Assembly (NCBI RefSeq): GCF_903645295.1
Contig: NZ_CAHJXM010000002.1
Span: 534,001-598,000 of the forward strand
Direction: 5' to 3'
Source: Bacillus sp. Marseille-Q1617
Lineage (GTDB): Bacteria; Bacillota; Bacilli; Bacillales; Bacillaceae_B
Length of the DNA: 64,000 bases
The notes under the pieces were generated by a model, which was not told the DNA's origin, searched no databases, and saw nothing but the letters and a program-made list of their open reading frames with translations. Position 1 is the stretch's first letter. Every line of letters starts with the position of its first letter. Positions 9,156-18,669 of this stretch are shown piece by piece. Position numbers and translations under genes: made by a program.

Positions 9156-9183
9156 ATTATAGTATATTAGTAGGGATTGTCAA
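9156..9183 (-). promoter_or_regulatory. Consensus promoter of the sulfonate-type ABC operon
   Basis: Read on the minus strand: TTGACA (9183-9178), 16 bases, TATAAT (9161-9156). The leader of about 55 bases contains AT-rich half sites (AATTCCGATTAG) that could bind a sulfur regulator such as CymR; that is only a guess. Confidence 0.7.
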
Positions 9184-9324
9184 GGTTGCTAATTATTTTA
9201 AAGTCCACATCTTTTGAAAATTAGCCGTTGTTCAGAAAATAATGGAAATAAATTTTGAAAAAGTGAAATAAAAACTTGCCGGGAATCGTCTAATCTACAA
9301 AAGCAAAAAAAGTGGGGGAAATAG

Positions 9325-10611
9325 ATGTTCAAAAAAGGTAAATTCGTTGGTATAGCTTTGGGTCTCGTCGGATTGGTGCTTTTTTCTTTCCTGACGATGT
9401 ACGTTCTTTCTCAAGCAGAGAAGGGAAAAGCCGGAGAGGTGTTTGCTTCGGCTCAGGGGAGTGTATCTTCCTTATATGAAACGATGGAAATCCATTTGAA
9501 GGACGCAAAGGAAGACGGTTTGCTGACACTTATGGATGAAAAGGCGGTAGCGTCAGCCCAGTTAACATTGAATGATACGGAGAAACGCCTCTCAAACTTG
9601 AACGGAGCCCATAAAGAAAACGTGGAACAAGAATTACTTCCTAAAATGAAGGGGATTGAAGAGTACAACAGTATCGTTCCAAGTGCCAATCAGCTGCAAA
9701 GCAGGATTCATGATGTTGGTAAAAAAGTTAAGGAAGATCCGCTCGATCCGGGTTTATCAAAGCAGTTTACTTCAATAAAGGAAGAGTTAGCTGATTTTAC
9801 AAAGCTGACCTCCAAAATAGAAAACCCCGCCATCCAGGAATTTTTTCAAAACAGATATAAACCGCAAATCACTCATTTAGAAGATCAGGTTACAGCATAT
9901 AAAGGTGTTTCTGAGAAAATTGCAGAACTCAAGTCAATTGCTGAAAAACTGTCTCTTCCTCAAGGAGAGTTTGATCAAAGGGTTTCAAAGTTGTCCGAGG
10001 AAGTTGCGCATTTACCGTACAGTAAGACAAATGCTGTGATTCAAGAAGAAATCGAAAAGGCATCAAAGGAATATGAAACAAATATAATAGCGCAGGAAGA
10101 AAAGAAACGTGCTGAGGAAAAACGTCTTGCAGAAGAAAAGAAACGAGCAGAAGAAGAACGTCTTGCAAAAGAGAGGAAAAAAGCAGAGGAAGAGATGACT
10201 AAACAACAGGAGGACGAAGCTTTTCCAATGACGTTTACCGTGACTTCTTCAAGCGGGCATGAAACAATTTTTAGCCGGGAACCTTATGGTGACCGTTACC
10301 ACGACATTGATGAAATCGCCAGAAGGCATGGGGGAAGGTACTATTACATCCCAGAATCAGACGTGGCTGCTATTTTTGATAAGAATAGGAATGCAATTGC
10401 AGGACTGAATTATGGATTCTCGACGGGTGTTGAATCCAAAGAATTGTTCGTCGATCTGTATGTTTATTACACAGGGACTTCTACGAAAGAAGCTGCATCA
10501 CTTGTTGAACAGGTTATTGAATCAGGAGAACCGATTGAAGCAGGTGAAGGAAATGGAGAAGGTTCCAAGCTTTGGACGGAGGCTGGAGAATTACATTATG
10601 ATTTGTGGTAA
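9325..10611 (+). CDS. Membrane-anchored coiled-coil protein, unknown
   Basis: 428 residues. An N-terminal transmembrane helix (FVGIALGLVGLVLFSFLTMYVL) is followed by about 220 residues of predicted coiled coil. A highly charged EEKKRAEEKRLAEE-type helix with imperfect 9- to 11-residue repeats spans residues 255-295. The C-terminal 110 residues form a globular domain of unknown type (FTVTSSSGHETIFSREPYG, RRHGGRYYYIPESD). The outside location of the C-terminus is inferred from the single N-terminal anchor. It stands alone, with a terminator downstream. I do not recognise the family. Confidence 0.65.
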   Translation: MFKKGKFVGIALGLVGLVLFSFLTMYVLSQAEKGKAGEVFASAQGSVSSLYETMEIHLKDAKEDGLLTLMDEKAVASAQLTLNDTEKRLSNLNGAHKENVEQELLPKMKGIEEYNSIVPSANQLQSRIHDVGKKVKEDPLDPGLSKQFTSIKEELADFTKLTSKIENPAIQEFFQNRYKPQITHLEDQVTAYKGVSEKIAELKSIAEKLSLPQGEFDQRVSKLSEEVAHLPYSKTNAVIQEEIEKASKEYETNIIAQEEKKRAEEKRLAEEKKRAEEERLAKERKKAEEEMTKQQEDEAFPMTFTVTSSSGHETIFSREPYGDRYHDIDEIARRHGGRYYYIPESDVAAIFDKNRNAIAGLNYGFSTGVESKELFVDLYVYYTGTSTKEAASLVEQVIESGEPIEAGEGNGEGSKLWTEAGELHYDLW

Positions 10612-10682
10612 AAGCTAAACCATGCTTTTAATCTAACTACTTATATTAAAGATTCCTGTCATAAAATCTTAATAATCCAATA

Positions 10683-10716
10683 AAAGAGGGAGCCAGCCGG
10701 CTCCCTCTTTACTTTT
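10683..10716 (+). terminator. Terminator after the coiled-coil protein gene
   Basis: Near-perfect stem AAAGAGGGAGCC / GGCTCCCTCTTT, loop AGCC. The first operator-like palindrome of the downstream promoter starts within its tail. Confidence 0.85.
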
Positions 10717-10810
10717 AGTAAAAACCTCCAGTAAAAATATCAAAAAAATTTTACTAAAATGTTTACTGTAAGAGCGCTTTCATTTATACTAGCTTTAAAG
10801 TTTACTAAAT
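10713..10810 (+). promoter_or_regulatory. Promoter region with three operator-like palindromes before the symporter gene
   Basis: Operator-like words: TTTTAGTAAAAA (10713-10724), ATTTTACTAAAAT (10748-10760) and GTTTACTAAAT (10800-10810). A promoter reading TTTACT (10762-10767), 17 bases, TATACT (10785-10790) lies between the second and third. The same words recur before galK and before the galactoside ABC operon. Confidence 0.6.
10767..10782 (+). promoter_or_regulatory. cre-like site in the symporter promoter
   Basis: TGTAAGAGCGCTTTCA, a GCGC-centred palindrome close to the CcpA consensus, sits in the spacer of the proposed promoter. The match is imperfect by two positions. Confidence 0.4.
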
Positions 10811-10872
10811 GAGTTGTGAAAACATTCTATTAGATCACTAAAAGGAAGTTTCGAAGAGAGAGGAGTTTCATC

Positions 10873-12459
10873 ATGGTATTTACAGTTGTATCCTTCTTAT
10901 TATTTACATTGCTTGTAGCATTTATCTCGTATTGGAAGACGAAAGATGAGGATTTGACCACGAAGGATGGTTATTTCCTTGCCGGCCGCAGCTTGACGGG
11001 CTGGGTCATCGGGGGCTCTTTGATGCTCACGAATTTATCGACGGAGCAGCTGATCGGGCTGAATGCTCAAGGGTATTCCGACAATATGTCGGTGATGGGC
11101 TGGGAAGTCGGATCCGCGATTGCGCTGGTCATTGTGGCGTTTTACCTGCTGCCCCGTTATTTAAAAGGTGGCATCACGACGATTCCGGACTTTCTGGAAG
11201 AGCGCTTTGATTTTGGAACGAAGCAGATCGTCACCATCCTTTTCTTATTCGGTTATGTATTCAACCTGCTTCCGCCGATTCTTTATTCAGGTGCGGTGGC
11301 GCTGAGCGGAATTTTCAATGTCCCTGAAATGCTCGGGGTCGACCGTACGACAGCACTTTGGATCACGGTGTGGACGATCGGGATCATCGGTTCGCTGTAT
11401 GCCATTTTCGGTGGATTGAAAGCGGTTGCTGTATCCGATACCATCAATGGGATCGGACTTCTGATCGGAGGATTGATGATTCCGGTTATTGGATTATTCG
11501 TTCTTGGTAACGGCTCGCTGTTCAGCGGGGTGGACATCATCATGGAGAATACGCCAGAGAAGCTGAATGCGATCGGTAAACCGGAAGATCCGGTGCCGTT
11601 CAGTACGATGTTCACGGGGATGCTGCTGGTGAACCTGTTTTATTGGGGTACGGCACAGCATATCATGCAGCGTGCGATTGCCGCGAAGAACCTGAAGGAA
11701 GGACAGAAAGGGGTCCTGATTGCGGCGGGATTCAAGCTGCTCGGCCCGTTCTTCTTGATTCTGCCTGGGATCATCGCATTCAACATGTTCGGTGAAAATC
11801 TTGAACCGACGGATGCGTATCCGAGACTCGTAAATGAAATCCTGCCGACACCGCTTGTCGGATTCTTCGCAGCGGTATTGTTCGGGGCGATCCTGTCTTC
11901 GTTCAACTCGGCATTGAATTCATCTGTCACTCTATTTATCTTGAATATTTACAAGCCTTACATGAAACCGGGGGCATCCGATAAACAGCTTGTCAAAACA
12001 GGGAAGTATTTCGGGACGCTCTTAGCAGTATTTGCAATGGTATTGGCGCCGCTTATCGAAAAAGCGCCTCAAGGGTTCTTCCAATACCTCCAGATTGTAA
12101 ACGGTTTCTATAATGTACCTATTTTCACGATCATCATCATCGGGTATCTGACGAAGCGGGTGCCGGCGATTGCGGCTAAGGTTTCCCTCTTTGTATTCAT
12201 TTCGATTTACGCCGTGACGCAGCTGTTCTGGGATACAGGCCTGCACTTCCTGCACATCTTGGGGATTCTGTTCGTTCTCTGTTCAGGACTCATGCTGATC
12301 ATCGGAAAGATCAAGCCGAGGGATACAGATTTTGTACTTGAAGAATCACATAAAGTCGATATGAAACCGTGGAAGCTTGTGTACCCGATCGGGATTGCCG
12401 TGACCATTGCGATGATCATCATTTATATGATCTTCTCTCCGGCAGGTATCGGTGCATAG
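10873..12459 (+). CDS. Sodium:solute symporter (SSS family), probable galactose/glucose importer
   Basis: 528 residues with about 13-14 transmembrane segments; SLC5-type motifs include YFLAGRSLTGWVIGGSLMLTNLSTEQLIG, the conserved G-W-E near residue 76 and FFAAVLFGAILSSFNSALNSS. It imports a sugar with Na+ at the cytoplasmic membrane. The sugar is inferred: it sits directly before galKET and shares operator palindromes and a cre-like site with it, so galactose is the best guess. ATG 10873 follows GAGAGGAG. Confidence 0.85.
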   Translation: MVFTVVSFLLFTLLVAFISYWKTKDEDLTTKDGYFLAGRSLTGWVIGGSLMLTNLSTEQLIGLNAQGYSDNMSVMGWEVGSAIALVIVAFYLLPRYLKGGITTIPDFLEERFDFGTKQIVTILFLFGYVFNLLPPILYSGAVALSGIFNVPEMLGVDRTTALWITVWTIGIIGSLYAIFGGLKAVAVSDTINGIGLLIGGLMIPVIGLFVLGNGSLFSGVDIIMENTPEKLNAIGKPEDPVPFSTMFTGMLLVNLFYWGTAQHIMQRAIAAKNLKEGQKGVLIAAGFKLLGPFFLILPGIIAFNMFGENLEPTDAYPRLVNEILPTPLVGFFAAVLFGAILSSFNSALNSSVTLFILNIYKPYMKPGASDKQLVKTGKYFGTLLAVFAMVLAPLIEKAPQGFFQYLQIVNGFYNVPIFTIIIIGYLTKRVPAIAAKVSLFVFISIYAVTQLFWDTGLHFLHILGILFVLCSGLMLIIGKIKPRDTDFVLEESHKVDMKPWKLVYPIGIAVTIAMIIIYMIFSPAGIGA

Positions 12460-12472
12460 GAAACTTACAATC

Positions 12473-12508
12473 GAACAGTCAGGTGACTTTGCCTGGCTGT
12501 TCTTTTTA
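12473..12508 (+). terminator. Terminator of the symporter gene
   Basis: Stem GAACAGTCAGG / CCTGGCTGTTC with a T run. It separates the symporter transcript from galKET. Confidence 0.8.
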
Positions 12509-12585
12509 AAAAGCGGCACTGCAGCAGGCTGCTTAGGTTTTCCATTCCCCTCACGCCCACCAGTGATTTTAAGGAAAATAAACCC

Positions 12586-12640
12586 TTAGTAAAACTTTTA
12601 CTAAAAGTTTATTGACGGACAAAGGTGCTTTGAATTAACA
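12586..12640 (+). promoter_or_regulatory. galKET promoter with adjoining operator-like palindromes
   Basis: TTAGTAAAAC (12586-12595) runs directly into CTTTTACTAAAAG (12595-12607), an odd-length palindrome. Five bases later comes TTGACG (12612-12617), 17 bases, TTAACA (12635-12640). The operator touches the -35 side. Confidence 0.6.
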
Positions 12641-12646
12641 TGAAAT

Positions 12647-12660
12647 TGGAAGCGGTTACG
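12647..12660 (+). promoter_or_regulatory. cre-like CcpA site at the galK transcription start
   Basis: TGGAAGCGGTTACG matches the CcpA consensus (TGNAARCGNWWWC) except the last base. It lies just downstream of the proposed -10, where CcpA binding would repress. Confidence 0.55.
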
Positions 12661-12734
12661 GTTCATTTGACAGAATCGGCCGCAGGATGAACGAATGATA
12701 GATTGACAGATTTGGATTTATAGGAGGAATCACG

Positions 12735-13916
12735 ATGGAGTTTCAAAAGCTTTCAGAGAGCTTTCAGAAGATATTCGGTCAAGCGGCGGAAAGGGCATTC
12801 TTTGCACCGGGCCGCATCAACTTGATCGGTGAACACACGGATTATAATGGGGGGCATGTTTTTCCAGGTGCGATCACGTTCGGCACATACGCATTTGCAC
12901 GGAAAAGGGAGGACCGGCTTGTCAGGATGTATTCGCTGAATTTTGAAGAGAAGAGCATCATCGAATTTGACGTCGACTCACTTGACTTTGACAAAAAACA
13001 TGATTGGTCAAACTATCCGAAAGGGATGATCCGTTATTTAAAAGAAGCAGGCCACAACATCGATACCGGGATGGACGTCCTTTACTTTGGCAATATCCCG
13101 AACGGGGCTGGGCTGTCATCATCGGCTTCCATCGAACTTGCGACCGGGGTGCTACTTCAAGGAATGTTCAGCCTTGATACGGAACGCCTCGAGCTTGTGG
13201 AAACCGGTAAAAAGGTGGAGAACGAGTTCATCGGTGTCAACAGCGGGATCATGGATCAGTTCGCCATCGGCATGGGGAAAAAGGGAACGGGCATCCTGCT
13301 TGATACCCATACCCTTCACTATCAATATGCCCCGCTCGATCTCGAACACCATAAAATCATCATCATGAATACGAATAAACGCCGCGAGCTGGCAGGCTCG
13401 AAATACAATGAGCGCAGGAAGGAATGTGAATCCGCGCTGAAAAGTCTGCAGGAGGTGGTCGATATCAGTTCTCTCGGCGATTTGACCGAGGAAGAATTCG
13501 AACAGCATAAACGGGTGATCGCGGGTGAAACCGAACAGAAGCGGGCAAAGCATGCTGTTTACGAAAACCGCCGGACATTGAAGGCGCTGGCTTGCTTGAA
13601 GAACGGACAGCTCGCAGAATTCGGGAAGCTGATGAATGAATCCCACGTGTCGCTGCGTGATGATTACGAGGTGACGGGAAAAGAACTTGATGCCCTCGTG
13701 GAAGCAGCCTGGAACCAGCCGGGCGTTGTCGGGGCGAGGATGACAGGTGCCGGGTTTGGCGGCTGCGCGATTGCGATTGTGGAAAATGAATATGTGGAAC
13801 GTTTTATTGCAGAAGTAGGGAAAGAATATAAGGAAGAAATCGGCTATGAAGCGGCATTTTATACAGCAGACATCGGTGACGGTGCAAAAGAATTAGACAA
13901 AGAGGTGATCGTATGA
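12735..13916 (+). CDS. galK: Galactokinase
   Basis: Phosphorylates alpha-D-galactose at C1, the first committed Leloir step. 393 residues, usual length. The GHMP-kinase signature [15 protein letters not shown] is near residue 28, the ATP loop is [11 protein letters not shown] near 122, and the C-terminal motif [14 protein letters not shown] is intact. ATG 12735 follows TAGGAGGAA. The stop overlaps the start of galE by four bases (ATGA), so galK, galE and galT form a tightly coupled operon. Confidence 0.96.
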   Translation: MEFQKLSESFQKIFGQAAERAFFAPGRINLIGEHTDYNGGHVFPGAITFGTYAFARKREDRLVRMYSLNFEEKSIIEFDVDSLDFDKKHDWSNYPKGMIRYLKEAGHNIDTGMDVLYFGNIPNGAGLSSSASIELATGVLLQGMFSLDTERLELVETGKKVENEFIGVNSGIMDQFAIGMGKKGTGILLDTHTLHYQYAPLDLEHHKIIIMNTNKRRELAGSKYNERRKECESALKSLQEVVDISSLGDLTEEEFEQHKRVIAGETEQKRAKHAVYENRRTLKALACLKNGQLAEFGKLMNESHVSLRDDYEVTGKELDALVEAAWNQPGVVGARMTGAGFGGCAIAIVENEYVERFIAEVGKEYKEEIGYEAAFYTADIGDGAKELDKEVIV

Positions 13917-14914
13917 ACGTGTTAGTGCTTGGCGGTGCAGGATATGTAGGTTCCCACGCAGTCTATCAGCTGGTGGAAAAGGGATACCGTACGATTGTGG
14001 TGGATAATCTTCAGACAGGTCATGAAGGGGCCATCCATAAGGATGCTGTCTTCTATAAAGGTGACATTCGCGACAAGCATTTCCTTCGCTATGTTTTTGA
14101 AAACGAAAGCATTGACGGCGTCATCCACTTTGCAGCAAACTCGCTTGTCGGCGAATCTATGGAAAATCCGCTGAAATACTTTGATAACAACGTGTACGGC
14201 ACTCAGGTGACGCTTGAAGTCATGAAAGAATTCGGCGTGAAGAACATCGTCTTTTCATCGACTGCCGCAACATACGGTGAACCCGAGCAGGTGCCGATCA
14301 CGGAGGACATGGTGACAAACCCGACTAACGCGTACGGTGAAACGAAGCTCGCGATGGAAAAGATGATGAGATGGTGCGACGAGGCATATGGCATCAAATT
14401 CGTTTCGCTCCGTTACTTCAATGTGGCAGGTGCGAGAACGAGCGGTGAAATCGGCGAGGATCATGACCCGGAGACCCACCTGATCCCGATCATCCTCCAG
14501 GTTGCCTTGGAGCAGCGTGAGCATATCACGATCTTCGGTGAAGATTACGATACACCGGACGGCACATGCATTCGTGATTATATCCATGTCGACGATCTGA
14601 TTGAAGCTCATCTATTAGCCTTGAATTATTTGAAGGAAACCGGGGAAAGCAATATCTTCAACCTTGGCAGCAGCCAGGGCTTTTCTGTAAAAGAAATGAT
14701 CGATGCCGCGCGCAAGGTGACCGGGCATCCGATTCCGGCAAAGGTCGGGGAGAGAAGAGCAGGTGACCCGAGCAAGCTGATCGCTTCTTCTGACAAGGCA
14801 AAGAGCGTGCTTGGCTGGCATCCTTCAAGAACTTCGATTGAAAGGATCATCGGGGACGCCTGGAATTGGCATGAAAATCACCCATACGGCTACAGAGACG
14901 GAAAGGGAGAGTGA
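13913..14914 (+). CDS. galE: UDP-glucose 4-epimerase
   Basis: Interconverts UDP-galactose and UDP-glucose using bound NAD+. 333 residues; Rossmann motif GGAGYVGSH at the N-terminus, catalytic Ser/Thr region [10 protein letters not shown] and the YxxxK pair in [13 protein letters not shown]. It is the middle gene of galKET, overlapping galK by four bases and meeting galT at a TGATG junction. Confidence 0.96.
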   Translation: MNVLVLGGAGYVGSHAVYQLVEKGYRTIVVDNLQTGHEGAIHKDAVFYKGDIRDKHFLRYVFENESIDGVIHFAANSLVGESMENPLKYFDNNVYGTQVTLEVMKEFGVKNIVFSSTAATYGEPEQVPITEDMVTNPTNAYGETKLAMEKMMRWCDEAYGIKFVSLRYFNVAGARTSGEIGEDHDPETHLIPIILQVALEQREHITIFGEDYDTPDGTCIRDYIHVDDLIEAHLLALNYLKETGESNIFNLGSSQGFSVKEMIDAARKVTGHPIPAKVGERRAGDPSKLIASSDKAKSVLGWHPSRTSIERIIGDAWNWHENHPYGYRDGKGE

Positions 14915-16416
14915 TGGAGATGACCATTTTCCAAAAGGTTGACGCACTGATCGCAAAAGCGCTTGAAGCCGGACTGATTACAAAAGAAGATGAAGTGTAT
15001 GCGCGGAACCGGGTGCTGGCCTTACTGAAGCTGGAAGACTATCAGCCGGAGTATGCAGCAGATTCCGGGGACATTCCGGACTTGCTCCAAGGGCTGACCG
15101 AATATGCAGTCGAAAAAGGCATCATCGACGATCTGTTCGATAAGAAGGAAATCTTCTCTGCAGAAGTGATGGACTGTTTCATCGCGAGGCCATCCGTCAT
15201 CAATTCAGAGTTCTTCACCCGATATGAACGCGATCCCGGGGAAGCAACAGATTATTTTTATAAATTAAGCCGGGACAGCAACTACATCCAGACGAAGCGG
15301 ATTCAGCAGAACATCAGCTACAAGGCCCCGACTGAATACGGGGAGCTCGATATCACCATCAATCTGTCGAAGCCGGAAAAAGATCCGAAGCAGATTGCCA
15401 TGGAACGCGCGATGCCGAAGAAGGATAACCAATACCCGCAGTGCCTCCTGTGCGTCGAGAACGAGGGATATGCCGGCCGGATCGGACACCCGGCACGGGC
15501 GAACCACCGGATGATCAGGCTGAACCTAGGGGATGAAGACTGGATGCTTCAGTATTCCCCGTATGTGTATTACAACGAACACTGCATCGTCCTGTCGAAG
15601 GAGCACCGTCCGATGGAGATCAACAAGAGCGGATTCGAGCGCCTGCTTCATTTCGTCCATCAATTTCCGCATTATTTTGCCGGGTCGAATGCAGACCTGC
15701 CGATCGTTGGAGGCTCGATCCTGTCTCACGACCATTATCAGGGCGGGCGCTATGACTTTGCGATGGCGAAGGCGGAAAGCGAGTACAGGTTTTCATTGGA
15801 TGGGTTTTCAGGAGTCGAAGCGGCCATCGTAAAGTGGCCGATGTCTGTCATACGGTTGAGCTCGGATGAAATGGCGAAGCTTGCGGATGCCGCTGATGAT
15901 ATCCTGTCGCAATGGAAGGAATACAGCGACCCTGAAGTCGACATCATCGCTTATTCCCGGGACACCCGCCACAACACGATCACACCGATCGCACGCATGC
16001 GTGACGGCAAATACGAACTGGATCTCGTGCTGCGGAACAACCGCACCAACGATGAGCATCCGATGGGCATCTTCCATCCGCACGCCGATGTCCATCACAT
16101 CAAAAAAGAAAACATCGGCCTCATCGAAGTCATGGGCCTAGCCGTTCTGCCGGCACGCCTGAAGGGCGAACTACAAGAAGTCGAAAAAGCCCTATTGGGA
16201 ACAGACCATAACGTCGAAGACATCCACCTGCCATGGGTCCAGCAAATGAAAGACCGCCACGGCAGCGAAGTCAACAAAGAAAACGTAAGCGGCATCGTCC
16301 GCGAAGAACTCGGCCACAAATTCTCCCGCGTCCTCGAAGACGCCGGAGTCTTCAAACGAGACGACCAGGGAATGAACGCATTCAGAAAGTTCGTGGATGG
16401 GTTGAGTGGGAAATAG
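14914..16416 (+). CDS. galT: Galactose-1-phosphate uridylyltransferase, Firmicutes (class II) type
   Basis: Transfers UMP from UDP-glucose to galactose-1-phosphate, linking the kinase and the epimerase. About 500 residues, the length of the Firmicutes GalT family and much longer than the E. coli enzyme. Conserved segments include CLLCVENEGYAGRIGHPAR, the SHDHYQGG histidine motif and HADVHHIK. ATG 14914 overlaps the galE stop and is preceded by AAAGGGAG; a GTG at 14911 is also in frame. Confidence 0.94.
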   Translation: MEMTIFQKVDALIAKALEAGLITKEDEVYARNRVLALLKLEDYQPEYAADSGDIPDLLQGLTEYAVEKGIIDDLFDKKEIFSAEVMDCFIARPSVINSEFFTRYERDPGEATDYFYKLSRDSNYIQTKRIQQNISYKAPTEYGELDITINLSKPEKDPKQIAMERAMPKKDNQYPQCLLCVENEGYAGRIGHPARANHRMIRLNLGDEDWMLQYSPYVYYNEHCIVLSKEHRPMEINKSGFERLLHFVHQFPHYFAGSNADLPIVGGSILSHDHYQGGRYDFAMAKAESEYRFSLDGFSGVEAAIVKWPMSVIRLSSDEMAKLADAADDILSQWKEYSDPEVDIIAYSRDTRHNTITPIARMRDGKYELDLVLRNNRTNDEHPMGIFHPHADVHHIKKENIGLIEVMGLAVLPARLKGELQEVEKALLGTDHNVEDIHLPWVQQMKDRHGSEVNKENVSGIVREELGHKFSRVLEDAGVFKRDDQGMNAFRKFVDGLSGK

Positions 16417-16514
16417 ACAATTCTTTCGGTGGTGAGAATTGCAGGCGGAATCAGAGGACAATTTCATGTGTCGAGCTAGCGTCTTGTAAAAATTATTTAT
16501 TGTTTTAACCCGTT

Positions 16515-16646
16515 CCAGCTTTTGATTGGAGTGGAAGACGAAGACTCCTGCGGGAGAAGTGGCCAATGTGAGACCCCGCAGGCAAAGCCGAGGAGGCTCA
16601 CGGGTCACCCGCGGAAAGCGAAGTCTTCCACGGAAATCAAAAGCGG
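16515..16646. repeat. Foldback intergenic repeat, copy 1 (132 bp)
   Basis: Ends pair as CCAGCTTTTGATT with AATCAAAAGCGG. Inside are GTGGAAGAC / GTCTTCCAC, CTGCGGG / CCCGCGG and GTGGCC..TGTGAG / CTCACGGGTCAC. The whole can fold into one long imperfect hairpin. Three more copies lie at 27639, 29958 and 50792. It fills most of the 305-base gap between galT and the beta-galactosidase gene. Confidence 0.8.
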
Positions 16647-16721
16647 TAATTAGCAGCGATTCTAAAGATTACTTTATAAATTTATATTAAAGAAAGCCTA
16701 CAGAGGAGAAAGGTGATAAAC

Positions 16722-18665
16722 ATGTACCTAGGTGTTGATTACTACCCCGAACATTGGGACAAATCACTCATCGATGAAGACCTTACCCGCATGAAAGAAA
16801 TGGGCGTCAACATGATACGGATCGGCGAATTCGCCTGGCACCTCATGGAAAAACAAGAAGGAACCTTCGACTTTTCATTTTTCGATCACGTCATCAAAAA
16901 GGCAAAACGCCAAGGAATAAGCGTCATGTTCGGAACCCCGACTGCCACATTCCCGGCATGGCTTGCAAAAAACCATCCTGATATCCTGATCGAAGATATC
17001 AACGGAAACAAAAAGGCATTCGGCGGCCGCCGCCAATACTGCTTCAACTCAGAAACCTATGAAGCATACTCCCTGCGCATCGTCGAAAAACTCGTGGATC
17101 ACTACAAGGACGAAGAAGCGATTGTGTCATGGCAGATCGACAACGAGTTTGGACATGAAGGCAGCGACATGTGCTACTGCGGCCAATGCCAGGATGCGTT
17201 CCAGCGTTTCCTTGAAAAGAAATACGATTCAATCGATGAACTCAATGAGCGATGGGGGACGATTTTCTGGGGGCAGACGTATAATGACTTCTCTGAAATC
17301 CCTGTCCCGAAAGTGACGGTCACCGTCCATAATCCGGCGATGATGCTTGATTGGGCTCGCTTCCGCTCAGCGTCACTTGCAGGCTTCGCCCATAAACACA
17401 TCGAACTCGTCAACAGACTGAAAGGCAATCACCAGACCGTCACGACGAACCTGCCTGGCGGATTTTTCGATAAATGGTTCGACCACAACGAATTTTCAAG
17501 GGAGCTCGATTTCGTGTCCTATGACAATTATCCGGTCTGGGGCGGCTTGAAGGAGCCGATTTCACCTGCCCACCTATCGATGACGCTCGATTATGTCCGG
17601 GGCTTGAAGAAGGAGAATTTCTGGATTGTAGAGGAATTGATGGGGGCACAGGGTCATGACATCATCGGTTACCTGCCTCGTCCGAATCAGGCAAAGGCAT
17701 GGGCATGGCATGCGTTCGCCCACGGCTGCTCCAATATGCTATTCTTCCGCTGGCGCGGGATGAATAAGGGCGCCGAGCAATACTGCCTGGGAATCCTGGA
17801 TTCCAACAACCGGACGACACGCAAATACAAGGAAGTCCAGCAATTTTTCAGTGAAGTGAAAGAGCATAAGGCGCTGTTTGATGCACCCGTCAAAGCGGAT
17901 GTTGCGCTTGTATACGACTTTGATACCATCTGGTCATGGAGGAATCAGCAGCAAAATGCGAGCATCGATTACACGGAGGAAATTCTTCGTCTTTATGAAC
18001 CCTTCCATAAGCAAAATACGTCCATCGATGTGATTAAATACGATCAGGACTTCTCCGATTATAAGGTGCTTCTTCTTCCGGTGGCAAAAGTGATGGATCC
18101 TGAATTGGCCGGTCGTCTCGAGGAATTCACAAGGAACGGGGGAACCGTCGTCATGTCCTACCGTGCAGGTGTGAAGGACCGCGACAACAACCTTGTATTC
18201 GGAAAAATGGTTCCAGGGGAGCTTTCCGGACTTCTGGGCATCGAAGTCGAAGAATCCGAGTCCCTGCAGGCGGGTGAGTCAGCTCCTGTTGTCCCTGTCG
18301 ACGGCGGGGAGGCAACAGAGGCGGTCTACTGGCGCGATCTCGTGAAGCCGCTGACCGCACGCACGCTGCATCGCTACGATGACCGTTTCTACAATGAATA
18401 TTCCTGTGTGACCGAAAATGATTTCGGCAAGGGTAAAGCCTATTACATCGGTGCAGGTGTTCAGCAGGAAATCATGCATTCACTGGCCAAAACGATCGCA
18501 TCATCCTCTGGTCTTCATACAGTCGAGTCCAACCCTGGAGTTGAAATCATCACGAGAACGGCAGAAGGAAAAGACTATCAGGTGATCGTGAACCATAACG
18601 GATACGAAGAGACATTCAATGGCATCGAGCTCCAGCCGTATGAATGCCGCATCGTAGAGGTGTAA
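16722..18665 (+). CDS. GH42 beta-galactosidase
   Basis: About 647 residues, cytoplasmic (no signal). Hydrolyses terminal beta-galactosides such as lactose or short galactans, giving galactose for galKET. It opens with the GH42 hallmark YLGVDYYPEHW. The acid/base Glu142 is in WQIDNEFGH and the nucleophile is Glu304 (or the adjacent Glu305) in FWIVEELMGAQGH. Cysteines in MCYCGQC are the zinc cluster found in many GH42 enzymes. ATG 16722 is chosen because AAAGGTGAT precedes it; a GTG at 16713 is in frame. galM follows by four bases. Confidence 0.93.
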   Translation: MYLGVDYYPEHWDKSLIDEDLTRMKEMGVNMIRIGEFAWHLMEKQEGTFDFSFFDHVIKKAKRQGISVMFGTPTATFPAWLAKNHPDILIEDINGNKKAFGGRRQYCFNSETYEAYSLRIVEKLVDHYKDEEAIVSWQIDNEFGHEGSDMCYCGQCQDAFQRFLEKKYDSIDELNERWGTIFWGQTYNDFSEIPVPKVTVTVHNPAMMLDWARFRSASLAGFAHKHIELVNRLKGNHQTVTTNLPGGFFDKWFDHNEFSRELDFVSYDNYPVWGGLKEPISPAHLSMTLDYVRGLKKENFWIVEELMGAQGHDIIGYLPRPNQAKAWAWHAFAHGCSNMLFFRWRGMNKGAEQYCLGILDSNNRTTRKYKEVQQFFSEVKEHKALFDAPVKADVALVYDFDTIWSWRNQQQNASIDYTEEILRLYEPFHKQNTSIDVIKYDQDFSDYKVLLLPVAKVMDPELAGRLEEFTRNGGTVVMSYRAGVKDRDNNLVFGKMVPGELSGLLGIEVEESESLQAGESAPVVPVDGGEATEAVYWRDLVKPLTARTLHRYDDRFYNEYSCVTENDFGKGKAYYIGAGVQQEIMHSLAKTIASSSGLHTVESNPGVEIITRTAEGKDYQVIVNHNGYEETFNGIELQPYECRIVEV

Positions 18666-18669
18666 TGGA

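Noticed and set aside
9121..9324. S-box or T-box leader before the sulfonate-type operon
   Set aside because: None of the core S-box or T-box segments is present; only a consensus promoter is seen.
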